From positions 1-58,859 of the forward strand of contig CAIKAP010000111.1 in NCBI GenBank assembly GCA_903825435.1: a stretch of DNA of 58,859 nucleotides, read 5' to 3'. Positions 17,486 through 26,931 of this stretch are shown here, in pieces. The notes under the pieces were generated by a model. The model did no database searches, had not been told where the DNA came from, and saw only the letters and a program-made list of their open reading frames with translations. This DNA is from an uncultured Verrucomicrobiota bacterium (GTDB lineage: Bacteria; Verrucomicrobiota; Verrucomicrobiia; Palsa-1439). Both the position numbers and the translations under genes were made by a program. How positions within the stretch are numbered: the first letter of the stretch is position 1; each line of letters starts with the position of its first letter.

Positions 17486-18976
17486 CTATAACCCAATGAC
17501 CAGCGTTTTGAGAAGCGCAACAATCGGCTCGGGAAAGACACCCAGAATAATGACACCCACTGCGCAGATCGCCAACGCCATATTCACGTGCCCCGGCGTG
17601 GCGATCCGTGTCTCGTCCTTCGCGGGCATGACGTAAAAGTGTTTCAGCAGGATCAGATAGTAATACAACGACACAGCGCTCATCAGAATGCCCAGCACCA
17701 CCAGCCAGAGCAGGCCGAAGTTTTGTGCGTCGCGCTCGACCGCCGCGGCGAATAGGTAGAACTTACCGAAGAACCCGCCCAGCGGCGGCACGCCCGCCAG
17801 TGACAGAATGAAAACAAGCATCAACAGCGACAGGAACGGTGCCCGTTTCGCCATGCCGTTGAAATGCTCCAAGTCGCCGCCGCCAGCGCGGGCCGAGAGC
17901 GCGGCCACGACGCCGAACGCGCCGAGATTGGTGAGCGCATACACAATCACGTAGAACAACACCGCCGTCGCGCCCGTGCTGGTCGCGGCAACGAGGCCGA
18001 TGAGGATGTAGCCCGCGTGCGCGATGCTGGAGTACGCCAGCAAACGTTTGACGTTTGTCTGGACGATGGCCGCACAGTTACCGAGTAACATGCTCGCCGC
18101 CGCCGTTATGCCTAGCACCATTGCCCAGCCCGACGAAAACGCGCCCCAGTACGCCGACCCAGCCGCACCGGCGAAGCCGATCATCAGCACTTTCACCAAC
18201 ACGAAGAAACTTGCCACCTTCGATCCCGTCGCGATAAACGCCGTCACCGGCGTTGGCGCGCCTTCGTACGCATCGGGTGCCCAGAGGTGGAACGGCACCA
18301 TCGCCACCTTGAAGCCGAGACCGACGAGCACGCACAACAAGCCGACCGCGAGCAACGGATTCGTCCCCTTCCCTGCCAGCGCCGTGCCGATGTCGCGCAG
18401 GTGTGTCGCGCCGGTCAGGCCGTAGATGTAGCTCAGGCCGAACAATAGGAACGCCGATGAAATCGCGCCGAACAGGAAATACTTCAGTGCCGCCTCCTGC
18501 GAGCGGAGCGAGTTCTTGTGGAACGCGGTGAGCACGAACAGGCTGATGCTGGTCAGTTCGAGCGCCACGAAGATTGTCAACAGTTCCTCCGAGCCGACCA
18601 GCAACAGCATCCCGATCGCACCGAACAACAGCATCGCAAAATACTCGCCGACGTGCGTGCCGATATCGTGATCCACCGAGATCAACACCGTCAACGCCGT
18701 CAGCACGATCAGCACGAACTTGAAGATGACCGTCAACGGATTCACCGCGAGCGTCTCACCCATGAGCGGCACATTCGTCAGTCCGACCTGCCACACCAAC
18801 GGCACCGCCGCCAACGCCAGCCCGATCAATGTCACCGCACCGACCAGTTGCCGCCGCGCGCCCAGATCGCGTTTGCGTCCGACGACCAAGTCGAGCGTCA
18901 ACACGCCCATCGCCACCACCGCCAGCGATATCTCGCTGCTCAAAGCGCGGAAGATTTGTGCGTAGGCCCCGCTCAT
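17486..18976 (-). CDS. nuoN: NADH-quinone oxidoreductase subunit N
   Basis: NuoN is one of the antiporter-like proton-pumping membrane subunits of complex I. The 496-residue protein has about 14 membrane helices, the conserved glutamate in LELTSISLFVL, and lysines in FHKNSLRSQEAALKYF and YEGAPTPVTAFIATGSKVASF. It overlaps the upstream nuoM by four bases and is the last nuo gene of the operon. Length is normal for the family. Confidence 0.95.
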   Translation of the reverse strand: MSGAYAQIFRALSSEISLAVVAMGVLTLDLVVGRKRDLGARRQLVGAVTLIGLALAAVPLVWQVGLTNVPLMGETLAVNPLTVIFKFVLIVLTALTVLISVDHDIGTHVGEYFAMLLFGAIGMLLLVGSEELLTIFVALELTSISLFVLTAFHKNSLRSQEAALKYFLFGAISSAFLLFGLSYIYGLTGATHLRDIGTALAGKGTNPLLAVGLLCVLVGLGFKVAMVPFHLWAPDAYEGAPTPVTAFIATGSKVASFFVLVKVLMIGFAGAAGSAYWGAFSSGWAMVLGITAAASMLLGNCAAIVQTNVKRLLAYSSIAHAGYILIGLVAATSTGATAVLFYVIVYALTNLGAFGVVAALSARAGGGDLEHFNGMAKRAPFLSLLMLVFILSLAGVPPLGGFFGKFYLFAAAVERDAQNFGLLWLVVLGILMSAVSLYYYLILLKHFYVMPAKDETRIATPGHVNMALAICAVGVIILGVFPEPIVALLKTLVIGL

Positions 18977-20463
18977 GGCATTCCTTTCAGGAAGATGTCC
19001 ACGTTCGCCTGGATCATGTCGAGCATCACCGACGGGAACAAACCGATAATCACAAGCGCAGCCATCAACATCACCGCCGCCACAATCTCGGGCACGGTGA
19101 TCGGCGGCAACGCGTGAACTTCCGCCGTGCCGTGATGTTCGTCATCTTTGCCGAAGAACACCTTGTGGATCGCGTTCAGGATATATGCCGCAGTCACCGC
19201 GATGCTTAACGCCGCTGCGACAGCCAGCCACGGACTCATCTTAAACGCACCGATCAACACCTGAACCTCCGCCACAAACCCGCTGAACCCCGGCATTCCC
19301 ATCGAAGCCGCGCCGCCAATCACAAACGTCACGCAGGCGAACGGCAGCGTCTTCGCTAGCCCGCCCAGTTCGTCAAGCTGTCGCGTGTGCGTCCGATCAT
19401 AAACCATTCGGCCGACAACGGCGAAAAGCAGGCTCGCGACGATGCCGTGCGAGAACATCTGCAAGATCGCGCCGGACATGCCGTCGCGGTTGAGCGTCGC
19501 CAAGCCGAGCAGGACGAAGCCCATGTGGCTGACGCTGGAGTAGCCGATGATGAACTTGAAATCTTTTTGCACCAGCGCCACCGCCGCGCCGTAGAGGATG
19601 CCGATGACACCGAGCCACGCGATCCACCATTGCCAGTGCGCCAGCCCCGACGGGAACACCAGCATTGCAGCACGCAGGCAGCCGTAGCTGCCGAGCTTCA
19701 TCACGACGCCCGCCAGCAACATCGAGGCCGCTGTCGGCGCCGCGACATGGCCGGTCGGCGCCCACGTGTGGAACGGCCACATACCGGCCAGCACGGCGAA
19801 CCCGACGAAGATCAACGGGAACACCCAGACCTGAATTTGTCCAGCGATGGGATGCCGGGCCAATTCAAGGATGTCGAACGTCTGTCCGCCACCCGCGAAG
19901 AACGCTGCGAGGATGCCGATGAACACCGCCGCGCTGCCGATGAATGAGTACAGCACCAGCTTCATCGCGCCGTACTCTTTCCGGGTCGAACCCCAGATGG
20001 CGATGATGAAATACTTCGGCACGATGGCCAACTCGTAGAACACGAAGAGCAGGAACAAATCCATCGCCATGAACACGCCGTACACACCGGCAATCAAGGT
20101 CAGGAAAAACGCGAAGAACTCCTTCACCCGTTCCTCGATGTTCCAACTGAAGAGGATGCCGGTCACGCAGACGATGCCATTGAGCAACACGAGCGGGAAA
20201 TTCAGGCCATCCACGGCGAGGTGATAGTGCACGCCGAGCGACGGAATCCATGCGACGTTAGCCAAGTGCCAGAAGCCGTCCTTGAGCGGCTGGTTCGCGT
20301 CGACCCAGCCGTTGTAGGCGATGTAGTTTTGCAGCCCGATGCCCAGCCCGATCACGCCGGTCAGGAGTGCGACCCAGCGGATCAGGTTCTTCGCGTTGCG
20401 CGGCAGAAGCATGATAAGCCCCGCGCCGAGGAACGTCACATAAATTGTCCAGTCAGTGCGCAT
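18973..20463 (-). CDS. nuoM: NADH-quinone oxidoreductase subunit M, second copy
   Basis: This is a second NuoM-type antiporter-like subunit, 496 residues, starting one base after the stop of the first nuoM. It shows the family motifs VFYELAIVPKYFIIAIWG, FHTWAPTGHVAAPTAASMLL and GYSSVSHMGFVLLGLA, with the Glu in the first and the conserved Lys in DFKFIIGYSSVSH. It differs widely from the other NuoM in this operon, so this is an old duplication or a distinct subunit type rather than a recent copy. It overlaps nuoN (ATGA). Confidence 0.93.
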   Translation of the reverse strand: MRTDWTIYVTFLGAGLIMLLPRNAKNLIRWVALLTGVIGLGIGLQNYIAYNGWVDANQPLKDGFWHLANVAWIPSLGVHYHLAVDGLNFPLVLLNGIVCVTGILFSWNIEERVKEFFAFFLTLIAGVYGVFMAMDLFLLFVFYELAIVPKYFIIAIWGSTRKEYGAMKLVLYSFIGSAAVFIGILAAFFAGGGQTFDILELARHPIAGQIQVWVFPLIFVGFAVLAGMWPFHTWAPTGHVAAPTAASMLLAGVVMKLGSYGCLRAAMLVFPSGLAHWQWWIAWLGVIGILYGAAVALVQKDFKFIIGYSSVSHMGFVLLGLATLNRDGMSGAILQMFSHGIVASLLFAVVGRMVYDRTHTRQLDELGGLAKTLPFACVTFVIGGAASMGMPGFSGFVAEVQVLIGAFKMSPWLAVAAALSIAVTAAYILNAIHKVFFGKDDEHHGTAEVHALPPITVPEIVAAVMLMAALVIIGLFPSVMLDMIQANVDIFLKGMP

Positions 20464-20464
20464 G

Positions 20465-22024
20465 TCAAAAGAGTCTCACCAAAGCCAGCACGGCGTCGTT
20501 GGCCGCGTCGAGCAACGGCGCCGGATAGATGCCGATCAGGAACATGAACAGCATCAACACCGCGCCGATGAACAGCTCGCACGCCGTCATATCGGGCAGC
20601 CATTGCCATTTCTCGTTGAGCGGGCCGAAACAGACTTTCTGCATCATCTGGAGCAGGAACACCGCTGTCACCACGAGACCGATGGTCGCTACGACCGTCA
20701 CGGTCGTCACGACCGGGAACGCGCCTTTGAAAATAAGGAACTCGCCGACAAACCCGTTCAACCCCGGCAAGCCGAGCGACGAGAACATCGTGATGCCAAG
20801 TACACCGGCATAGATCGGCATGATCTTTCGCAGCCCGCCGTACTCGGCCAGCGCGCGCGTGTGCGTGCGGTCGTAGATGACGCCGACCATGAAGAACAGC
20901 GCCGCCGAGCTGATGCCGTGGTTGAACATCTGGAGCACTGCGCCGTTGAGTGCCGCCGCCTTCTCGTTCAACATCTCCGGCCCCGCAGTCGCCGCAGTGG
21001 CGAAGATGCCGAGCATGGCGTAGCCCATGTGGTTGACGGAGGAGTATGCGACGAGCCGTTTGAAATCAGTCTGCGCCAGCGCCGCAAACGCGCCAAGCAC
21101 GATGCTCGCAAGCGCCAGCAGCAACAGGATATCCACGTGTGCCGCTACCTGCGACGGGAAGATCGGCAGGACGACCCGCAGGAAACCATAGACACCCATC
21201 TTCAACAGAATCGCCGCCAGCACCATCGAGCCGCCGGTCGGCGCCTGCGTGTGGGCATCGGGAAGCCACGTGTGGAACGGCCAGATCGGCACCTTGATGG
21301 CGAAGCCGACGAGCGTCGCCCAGAACAACACCGACGTGAACGTCGTGACGTTCCAGTGCCAGCCGAACCGCCCATTCACGTCGCCGACGAACACGGCGAT
21401 CTTCTTCGCGAGGTCGCCGTTGGCAGCCAACGAACGCAGTTCGACGAAGTCGAATGTGCCCGTCGCCATCCAGAGGAAGCCAAACGCCACCAGCATCCCG
21501 ATGCTTCCGGCGAGCGTGTAGATGAAGAACTTGAAGGAAGCGTAGGTCCGGTTCTCGTGTCCCCAGATCTTGATGAGGAAGAACATCGGGATCAGGCCGA
21601 GTTCCCAGTAGATGAACCAGTGGAAGAAGTTCAGCGCAGTGAACACGCCGAACATGCCGGTCTGCAGCAGCAGGAACAGGAAGAAGAACAGCTTCACATT
21701 GTCCTTCAGTTTCCAGTGCGCCAGCATCGCCAGCGGCGTGACCAACGCCGTCAGGAACACCATCGCGATGCTCAAGCCGTCCACGCCGACGTAATAGTCC
21801 ACATGCAACGCCGTGATCCACGAATGACGCTCAACAAACATCATGCCGGCACTCGGCACGAACCGCGTCCAGGCACAGAACGTCAACAGCAATGACGCCA
21901 CGCTCGCGCCGAGCGCGGCGACCTTCATCGCGCGTTCCTGCGTCTTCGGCAGCAGCAACACCACTAGCGACCCCGCCAGCGGCAGGAAGGTGATCAACGA
22001 AAGATATGGGAGGCCGGGTTTCAT
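20465..22024 (-). CDS. nuoM: NADH-quinone oxidoreductase subunit M, first copy
   Basis: The 519-residue NuoM-type proton-pumping subunit starts at the ATG at 22024 (MKPGLPYLSL), which overlaps the nuoL stop. Motifs: WELGLIPMFFLIKIWG with the conserved Glu, FHTWLPDAHTQAPTGGSMVL, and DFKRLVAYSSVNHMGYAMLG with the conserved Lys. A longer frame runs upstream inside nuoL but is only shadow. It belongs to a run of four antiporter-like subunits (L, M, M, N), one more than standard complex I. Confidence 0.95.
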   Translation of the reverse strand: MKPGLPYLSLITFLPLAGSLVVLLLPKTQERAMKVAALGASVASLLLTFCAWTRFVPSAGMMFVERHSWITALHVDYYVGVDGLSIAMVFLTALVTPLAMLAHWKLKDNVKLFFFLFLLLQTGMFGVFTALNFFHWFIYWELGLIPMFFLIKIWGHENRTYASFKFFIYTLAGSIGMLVAFGFLWMATGTFDFVELRSLAANGDLAKKIAVFVGDVNGRFGWHWNVTTFTSVLFWATLVGFAIKVPIWPFHTWLPDAHTQAPTGGSMVLAAILLKMGVYGFLRVVLPIFPSQVAAHVDILLLLALASIVLGAFAALAQTDFKRLVAYSSVNHMGYAMLGIFATAATAGPEMLNEKAAALNGAVLQMFNHGISSAALFFMVGVIYDRTHTRALAEYGGLRKIMPIYAGVLGITMFSSLGLPGLNGFVGEFLIFKGAFPVVTTVTVVATIGLVVTAVFLLQMMQKVCFGPLNEKWQWLPDMTACELFIGAVLMLFMFLIGIYPAPLLDAANDAVLALVRLF

Positions 22025-24000
22025 TTCAGATACCAGATCACCAGTAGAATCACCGCGCCCAGGCACAGGATGCGCAGGTAGCCTTGGATGCGGCCGGTTT
22101 GGAGCTTCGCGAACTCGCGCCCCGTCAACCGCACGCCCTCGCAACCGGCATCGAACCCGCCGTTGATGACGAACTCGTCGCCAACCCAGCGCACGACTTG
22201 CGACACGCCCCACGCCGTCCACGCGATACCGTGGAGGATGCCGTCAATGACACGATTGTCGAACACCCGCCAGAACTCGCCGAGCAGCATCGTCGCGCGG
22301 ATGATCGTCGCGTCGTAGAACTCGTCCACGTACCATTTCCGGTTCAGGCAGGTGAACAGCGCGCCAAGCTTCACCTCCAACGGGTCCGGTTCCTCTGCGT
22401 GCGCCATTGTCTTGCGCCCGTACATGAGCCAGCCAAGCAGGATGCCCGCCGCGCCGACTGCGACCGACAACCCCATCACGAGCGACTTGCCGTGCAGTTC
22501 CTCTTCATGAACGCCGAGATAGTGTTCGTACTTGCCGCCAAAGAAACCGAGCCCGATGGCGAACACGCTCAGCACCGCGATGGGTAACCACATATTCCAT
22601 CGCACTTCATGCGGCTCGTGGTGACCGCCCCGCCATTTCCCGGCAAAGACCATGAACATCTGCCGTGTCATGTAAAACGCCGTCAGGAACGCCGCAAACG
22701 TCGCCAGCCCCCACGCCACCTTGCTCCGCTGGAACGTCACCAGCAGCACCTCGTCCTTCGAGAAAAACCCGGCAAACGGCGGCACGCCTGCCAGCGCCAA
22801 CATGCCGATGAGATAGCACCAAAACGTGATCGGCATGTATTTCCTCAAGCCGCCCATCTTCCGCATGTCTTGCTCATGGTGCGTGCCGATGATCACGCAG
22901 CCGGAGCCGAGGAACAACAACGCCTTGAAGAACGCATGAGTCAATAAATGGAATTGTCCAGGCACCAGCCCACCCGCGCCGAGCGCCATCATCATAAAAC
23001 CGAGTTGCGAACAAGTCGAATACGCCAGCGCCCGTTTGATGTCGAACTGCCCCACCGCGATCGTTGCCGAGAACAACGCCGTGAAACACCCAACCCACAG
23101 CACCATGTCCATCGCAAACGTCGGATGCTCCGCCGAGCCGCCTGCCGTGAACAACGCGAACATCCGTCCCACCATGAACACGCCTGCCGCCACCATCGTC
23201 GCCGCGTGAATCAGCGCCGACACCGGCGTCGGACCTTCCATCGCGTCGGGCAACCACACATGTAACGGGAACTGCGCGCTCTTGCCCATCGCGCCGATGA
23301 ACAGCAGCACCGCAATCGTCGTCGCCATGCTCCAGCCAAACCATCCGTGCAGCCCAGCCAGCTTGCCCGCCTGCTCCAGCGCGCCATTGCCGCCGTCGTA
23401 CAAATTCAACGTACCGGCCTGCCAGGAGAGCATCAGGATGCCGAGGAAGAATCCGACGTCGCCGATGCGCGTCGTGATGAACGCCTTCTTCATCGCCGTC
23501 GCTGCGCTCGGCTTGAAATACCAGAACCCGATCAGCAGATAGCTGCACAAGCCGACCAGTTCCCAGCACATGAACAGCATCAACAAATTATTAGCGACCA
23601 CCAGCCCAAGCATCGCCGCCGCGAATAGCGACAGGAAACAGAAGAACCGCGTGAAATTCTCGTCGTCGGACATGTAGCCGGTGGCGTTGACGAAGATCCA
23701 GAACCCGACAAATGTCACCATCAACGCCATCGCCGCCGTCATGGGGTCGAGGATGAAGCCGAGTTGCAGCCGCGTCGTGCCGTAATCGAACCAGACGAAG
23801 TTCCAGACCGCGCGTTCCGCCTCGTGATGCCCCAGCGTGCCGACAAACGCCCGCAACGCCAACACGCACGACGCGCCCATCGCCGTCAGGCAGATACCCG
23901 CCGACAATTTCCGCGCCTTGCGCGGCAATAGCGATTGCACCGCCGCCGCCACCAGCGGCAGGAACGGGATCAGCCATTGTTGTTTGACGAGTTCGTTCAT
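22021..24000 (-). CDS. nuoL: NADH-quinone oxidoreductase subunit L with extended lateral helix
   Basis: NuoL is the distal antiporter-like subunit, which reaches back along the membrane arm with a long lateral helix. The 659-residue product shows FMCWELVGLCSYLLIGFW, FPLHVWLPDAMEGPTPVSAL and QFDIKRALAYSTCSQLGFMM. Near the C-terminus the usual order is a VDG..NG-type segment, then LQTG and a last helix. Here about 28 residues (604-632, DNA 22105-22191, including GDEFVINGGFDAGCEG) appear inserted before LQTGRIQGYLR. A longer lateral helix would suit an arm holding an extra NuoM. It overlaps nuoK (ATGA). Confidence 0.94.
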   Translation of the reverse strand: MNELVKQQWLIPFLPLVAAAVQSLLPRKARKLSAGICLTAMGASCVLALRAFVGTLGHHEAERAVWNFVWFDYGTTRLQLGFILDPMTAAMALMVTFVGFWIFVNATGYMSDDENFTRFFCFLSLFAAAMLGLVVANNLLMLFMCWELVGLCSYLLIGFWYFKPSAATAMKKAFITTRIGDVGFFLGILMLSWQAGTLNLYDGGNGALEQAGKLAGLHGWFGWSMATTIAVLLFIGAMGKSAQFPLHVWLPDAMEGPTPVSALIHAATMVAAGVFMVGRMFALFTAGGSAEHPTFAMDMVLWVGCFTALFSATIAVGQFDIKRALAYSTCSQLGFMMMALGAGGLVPGQFHLLTHAFFKALLFLGSGCVIIGTHHEQDMRKMGGLRKYMPITFWCYLIGMLALAGVPPFAGFFSKDEVLLVTFQRSKVAWGLATFAAFLTAFYMTRQMFMVFAGKWRGGHHEPHEVRWNMWLPIAVLSVFAIGLGFFGGKYEHYLGVHEEELHGKSLVMGLSVAVGAAGILLGWLMYGRKTMAHAEEPDPLEVKLGALFTCLNRKWYVDEFYDATIIRATMLLGEFWRVFDNRVIDGILHGIAWTAWGVSQVVRWVGDEFVINGGFDAGCEGVRLTGREFAKLQTGRIQGYLRILCLGAVILLVIWYLK

Positions 24001-24308
24001 CCCTTCAACGCTTTCATCTCATCCACGTCTACAGACCGATAATGCCGGTACACCGAGATCACCAACGCCAGGCCGACTGCCGACTCCGCCGCCGCGACTG
24101 CAATCGCGAACAAGGCGAACATCTGGCCCGTCAACGCGCCGTTGTGGAGGTAGTACCAAAACACCACGAAATTCAGGATCGCCGCGTTGAACATGATTTC
24201 GATGCTCATCAGCACCGCGATGGCGTTCTTCCGCGTCAACGCGCCGCACAGCCCGATGCAGAACAAGACGCCGCCGAGCATCAAATAATATCCGAGCGGC
24301 ACACTCAT
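23997..24308 (-). CDS. nuoK: NADH-quinone oxidoreductase subunit K
   Basis: The 103-residue membrane subunit forms part of the proton path near the quinone arm. It has three helices with conserved glutamates in LMSIEIMFNAAIL and VAAAESAVGLAL. The ATG at 24308 sits in the nuoJ stop (ATGA), and its own stop overlaps nuoL. Confidence 0.95.
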   Translation of the reverse strand: MSVPLGYYLMLGGVLFCIGLCGALTRKNAIAVLMSIEIMFNAAILNFVVFWYYLHNGALTGQMFALFAIAVAAAESAVGLALVISVYRHYRSVDVDEMKALKG

Positions 24309-24811
24309 CGCTTCTTCTCCTCCTCCAACGCGATGACCACCGCGCCGATCAACGCCGCCGTCAACAACACCGCCATGATCTCCAACGGCACCACCCAATC
24401 GGTCACCAGCAGCTTGCCAATCTCCTTCACGACGCCTTCCTCGGTCGCACCGTACGGCAACTTCGTCACCAATTCGCTTCGACGCACAAACACACACATC
24501 ATCCCCGCCAGCGACGACGCGAGGCCGACGCCGAGCCACCACGCGCCACCAAGCGAGCTGCGTCCGCCTTCTGTTCCGGAAATGTTCCGGGTGAGCATGA
24601 TCGCAAACAGAATCAGCACCGCCACCGCGCCGATGTAGATCAAAATCTGAGCCGCGCCCAAAAAGTCCGCCTTTAACAGGAAGAAATGCCCGGCGATACC
24701 GAGGAAGAACACCACCAGCGCCAGCAGGCAATGCACGAGGTTGCGCAGCGTCACCGCCAGCACCGCGCCGAGCACCATTATCGCAGACAATGTGAGGAAA
24801 ACGATGTTCAT
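24305..24811 (-). CDS. nuoJ: NADH-quinone oxidoreductase subunit J
   Basis: The 168-residue, five-helix membrane subunit carries the signature FLGAAQILIYIGAVAVLILF, whose tyrosine-containing helix undergoes the turnover-linked twist in complex I. It overlaps nuoH upstream and nuoK downstream by four bases each. A perfect copy of the GTTCCGG repeat lies inside (24573-24590), encoding RNISGT in a loop. Confidence 0.94.
   Translation of the reverse strand: MNIVFLTLSAIMVLGAVLAVTLRNLVHCLLALVVFFLGIAGHFFLLKADFLGAAQILIYIGAVAVLILFAIMLTRNISGTEGGRSSLGGAWWLGVGLASSLAGMMCVFVRRSELVTKLPYGATEEGVVKEIGKLLVTDWVVPLEIMAVLLTAALIGAVVIALEEEKKR
24573..24590 (+). repeat. GTTCCGG-N4-GTTCCGG repeat, copy 2 (perfect)
   Basis: GTTCCGG at 24573-24579 and 24584-24590, spacer AAAT, inside nuoJ. 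The sense (minus) strand carries CCGGAAC. Confidence 0.85.
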
Positions 24812-25962
24812 GACGTGAACCGGTAACTCCGTTTCTCAAACGTCTGTCCTGCGTTGATTTTCACCAGCGCGACAATCGCCACCGCCAGCAATACCGCCGA
24901 CTCGACCCAACCAACCAGCTTGTTCGGCGCAAAATGCCAGACCGCCATTGCCACGATGTTCACGAGCGACAACGGCAACAAAAGTTTCCACGCAAAGCCG
25001 AGCAATTGATCCACGCGCACGCGCGGCCAAGTGCCGCGCGCCCAGATATTGATGACCACGATGATGCCGAGCTTTGCAAAGAACCAGCACGCCGAGATCA
25101 GCCAGCCGAACTTTGGCAGGTCGCAGCCCGGCCCAAGATAACCGCCGAGGAACATCGTTACCGTGATGCCGCCCATCGTGATTGCAGCGACGTACTCGCC
25201 CATCTGGAACAGCGCAAATTTGAAGCCGCTGTACTCCGTGTGATAGCCCGCGACGATTTCCGACTCCGCTTCCGGTAAATCGAATGGCGTCCGCGCCACT
25301 TCCGCCATCGCGCACAATTGGAAGATGACAAACCCGACAAGCCCCCACGGCTTGCAGACGAACCAGCCGGTCAGACCGCGTTGCGCCTCGACGATGCTGA
25401 CGCTCGACAACGACCCCGACGCCATCAACACCACGACCGCAGCCAGCACCATCGGCACCTCGTAGCTCACGACCTGCGCCACGCCGCGCATCGCGCCGAG
25501 CAGCGAGAACTTGTTGTGCGATGCCCAGCCCGCCATGAACAGCGCCAGCACGCTCGCAGTGCTAACCGCCAGCGCGAACAACACGCCGATGTTCAAATCC
25601 ACCGCAATGAACCCTTTCGCCACTGGTACGACCGCGAGCACCATGAACGCCGGCACCACGACCAGCACCGGCGCAAGAAAATGCACGACCTTGTCTGCCG
25701 CGTTCGGAACAATGTCCTCCTTTGTCAGGAGCTTCAGCCCGTCCGCAATCGGCTGGAACAGCCCGACCGGCCCGACCCGGTTCGGGCCGCGACGGTTCTG
25801 GATTCGTCCGAGCGCTTTTCGCTCGACCCACGTCAGCAGCGCGAACACGGTCAGGAACACGCCCATCACGATGGCAATCGGCAGCAGAATCGCCAGTGCC
25901 AGCGCCAGCCAGTCCGGCATCGTCGGGCAGTAGTCGTGGATCAGTTGGTAGATGGCGTCCAT
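24808..25962 (-). CDS. nuoH: NADH-quinone oxidoreductase subunit H
   Basis: NuoH anchors the peripheral arm and forms much of the quinone chamber. The 384-residue protein has eight to nine helices with WVERKALGRIQNRRGPNRVG, GLFQPIADGLKLLTKED, and the acidic loop FDLPEAESEIVAGYHTEYSG. The last two are the family's most conserved cytosolic loops and are intact. It lies 3 bases after nuoI and overlaps nuoJ. Confidence 0.96.
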   Translation of the reverse strand: MDAIYQLIHDYCPTMPDWLALALAILLPIAIVMGVFLTVFALLTWVERKALGRIQNRRGPNRVGPVGLFQPIADGLKLLTKEDIVPNAADKVVHFLAPVLVVVPAFMVLAVVPVAKGFIAVDLNIGVLFALAVSTASVLALFMAGWASHNKFSLLGAMRGVAQVVSYEVPMVLAAVVVLMASGSLSSVSIVEAQRGLTGWFVCKPWGLVGFVIFQLCAMAEVARTPFDLPEAESEIVAGYHTEYSGFKFALFQMGEYVAAITMGGITVTMFLGGYLGPGCDLPKFGWLISACWFFAKLGIIVVINIWARGTWPRVRVDQLLGFAWKLLLPLSLVNIVAMAVWHFAPNKLVGWVESAVLLAVAIVALVKINAGQTFEKRSYRFTS

Positions 25963-25965
25963 GCG

Positions 25966-26931
25966 TTAGAGCTTGCCCGCCTCCTTCAACAACTTCTCCA
26001 GCATATTCTTCGTCTCTTCCTCGCCCGGCGTGCAGAGCGTGAAATCGCTGTTGGTGCCCGACGCGAGCGCGTCGGCGTATCCGCGACAATCATACCCGCA
26101 TGCCTGGCAATCGAGTTGCGCCATCGCCGCCATCAACTTGTCGGCCAGCGAACGATCCTTCGCCAACTCCATGCGCGCGGCAATATCGATCCCGGAATCG
26201 TGCCACGGCGTGCCGGTTGGCAACGGCGCCGCGCTGACATTTTGTTCCGTATTTGTTCCGGCCACCTTTTTCTTCACGACGACCGGTGGTGGCCAGACTA
26301 TTGGACCGGTGCCGATCTCGCTTTGGCAGCCCCGTTGCCACGCGCTCCGCTCGTCTTCGGTCAGGATGTCTGCTGGCGTCGGCATCGGCTTTACCGGTGC
26401 TGGCGCAGCGGCTTTCTTCACCGGTTTCCGCGTCGCGTCAACGCGGGTCGCTTCGGCGGATTTGATCTGGTGGTAATAGTCGTTCGATTTCAGGAGTTCA
26501 GGCAGGTGCGACAGCAACGTCTCGAACCGGCCGTGCGCACTGCGCTCGAAGTCGCAGTCCATCTTGATGGCGTTGGTCGGACAAACTTCGGCGCAGATGC
26601 CGCATTGCATGCAGACGCTGATGTCGATGTCGAACACGCGCGGGCGAAGGAGCGGTTTGCCGTTGGCGTCGCGTTCCATGACGATGTAGATGCATTGCGG
26701 CGGGCATTCGGTCTCGCAAACCTTGCACGCGGTGCAACGCATCTGGTCGGGCGTGCCGTCGTACACAAGGAACGGGAAGGTGCGGGAGTTCTCCGGTAAC
26801 TTCATCCGCTCTTCGGGATACTGGTAGGTAAAGAGGCGGTCTTTGCGGTTGCCGTCGAAATAGCTGGTGACGAAATTCTTCGCGGTGACGACGAGGCCGT
26901 CGATCATGCCTTTGCCGAGGAGGTTGCTCAT
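25966..26931 (-). CDS. nuoI: NADH-quinone oxidoreductase subunit I with C-terminal Fe-S extension
   Basis: The 321-residue product is about twice the usual NuoI length. Residues 1-130 are a normal NuoI with two [4Fe-4S] motifs (Cys66, 69, 72, 76 and Cys107, 110, 113, 117), which carry electrons to NuoB. A helical stretch and a Pro/Ala/Lys-rich linker (about 160-260) follow. The last 50 residues hold [17 protein letters not shown] and LCTPGEEE, giving Cys275, 278, 282 and 300. This resembles small [4Fe-4S] domains of the RnfB/CdhG type (PF04060-like). The ATG at 26931 overlaps the nuoD stop. Since nuoEFG are absent here, the extra cluster could receive electrons from a donor other than NADH; that is inference. 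Confidence 0.9.
   Translation of the reverse strand: MSNLLGKGMIDGLVVTAKNFVTSYFDGNRKDRLFTYQYPEERMKLPENSRTFPFLVYDGTPDQMRCTACKVCETECPPQCIYIVMERDANGKPLLRPRVFDIDISVCMQCGICAEVCPTNAIKMDCDFERSAHGRFETLLSHLPELLKSNDYYHQIKSAEATRVDATRKPVKKAAAPAPVKPMPTPADILTEDERSAWQRGCQSEIGTGPIVWPPPVVVKKKVAGTNTEQNVSAAPLPTGTPWHDSGIDIAARMELAKDRSLADKLMAAMAQLDCQACGYDCRGYADALASGTNSDFTLCTPGEEETKNMLEKLLKEAGKL
26244..26261 (+). repeat. GTTCCGG-N4-GTTCCGG repeat, copy 3 (one mismatch)
   Basis: GTTCCGT at 26244-26250 and GTTCCGG at 26255-26261, spacer ATTT, inside the NuoI linker region. The sense strand carries the CCGGAAC orientation, read as GTNTEQN. Confidence 0.7.

Noticed and set aside
20456-26799. Very long open frames on the plus strand opposite the nuo genes (for example 20456-21895 and 25318-26799)
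   Set aside because: They lie fully antisense to clearly identified complex I genes. Their products are rich in Arg, His and Gln and match no family; GC-rich codon use alone keeps such frames open.
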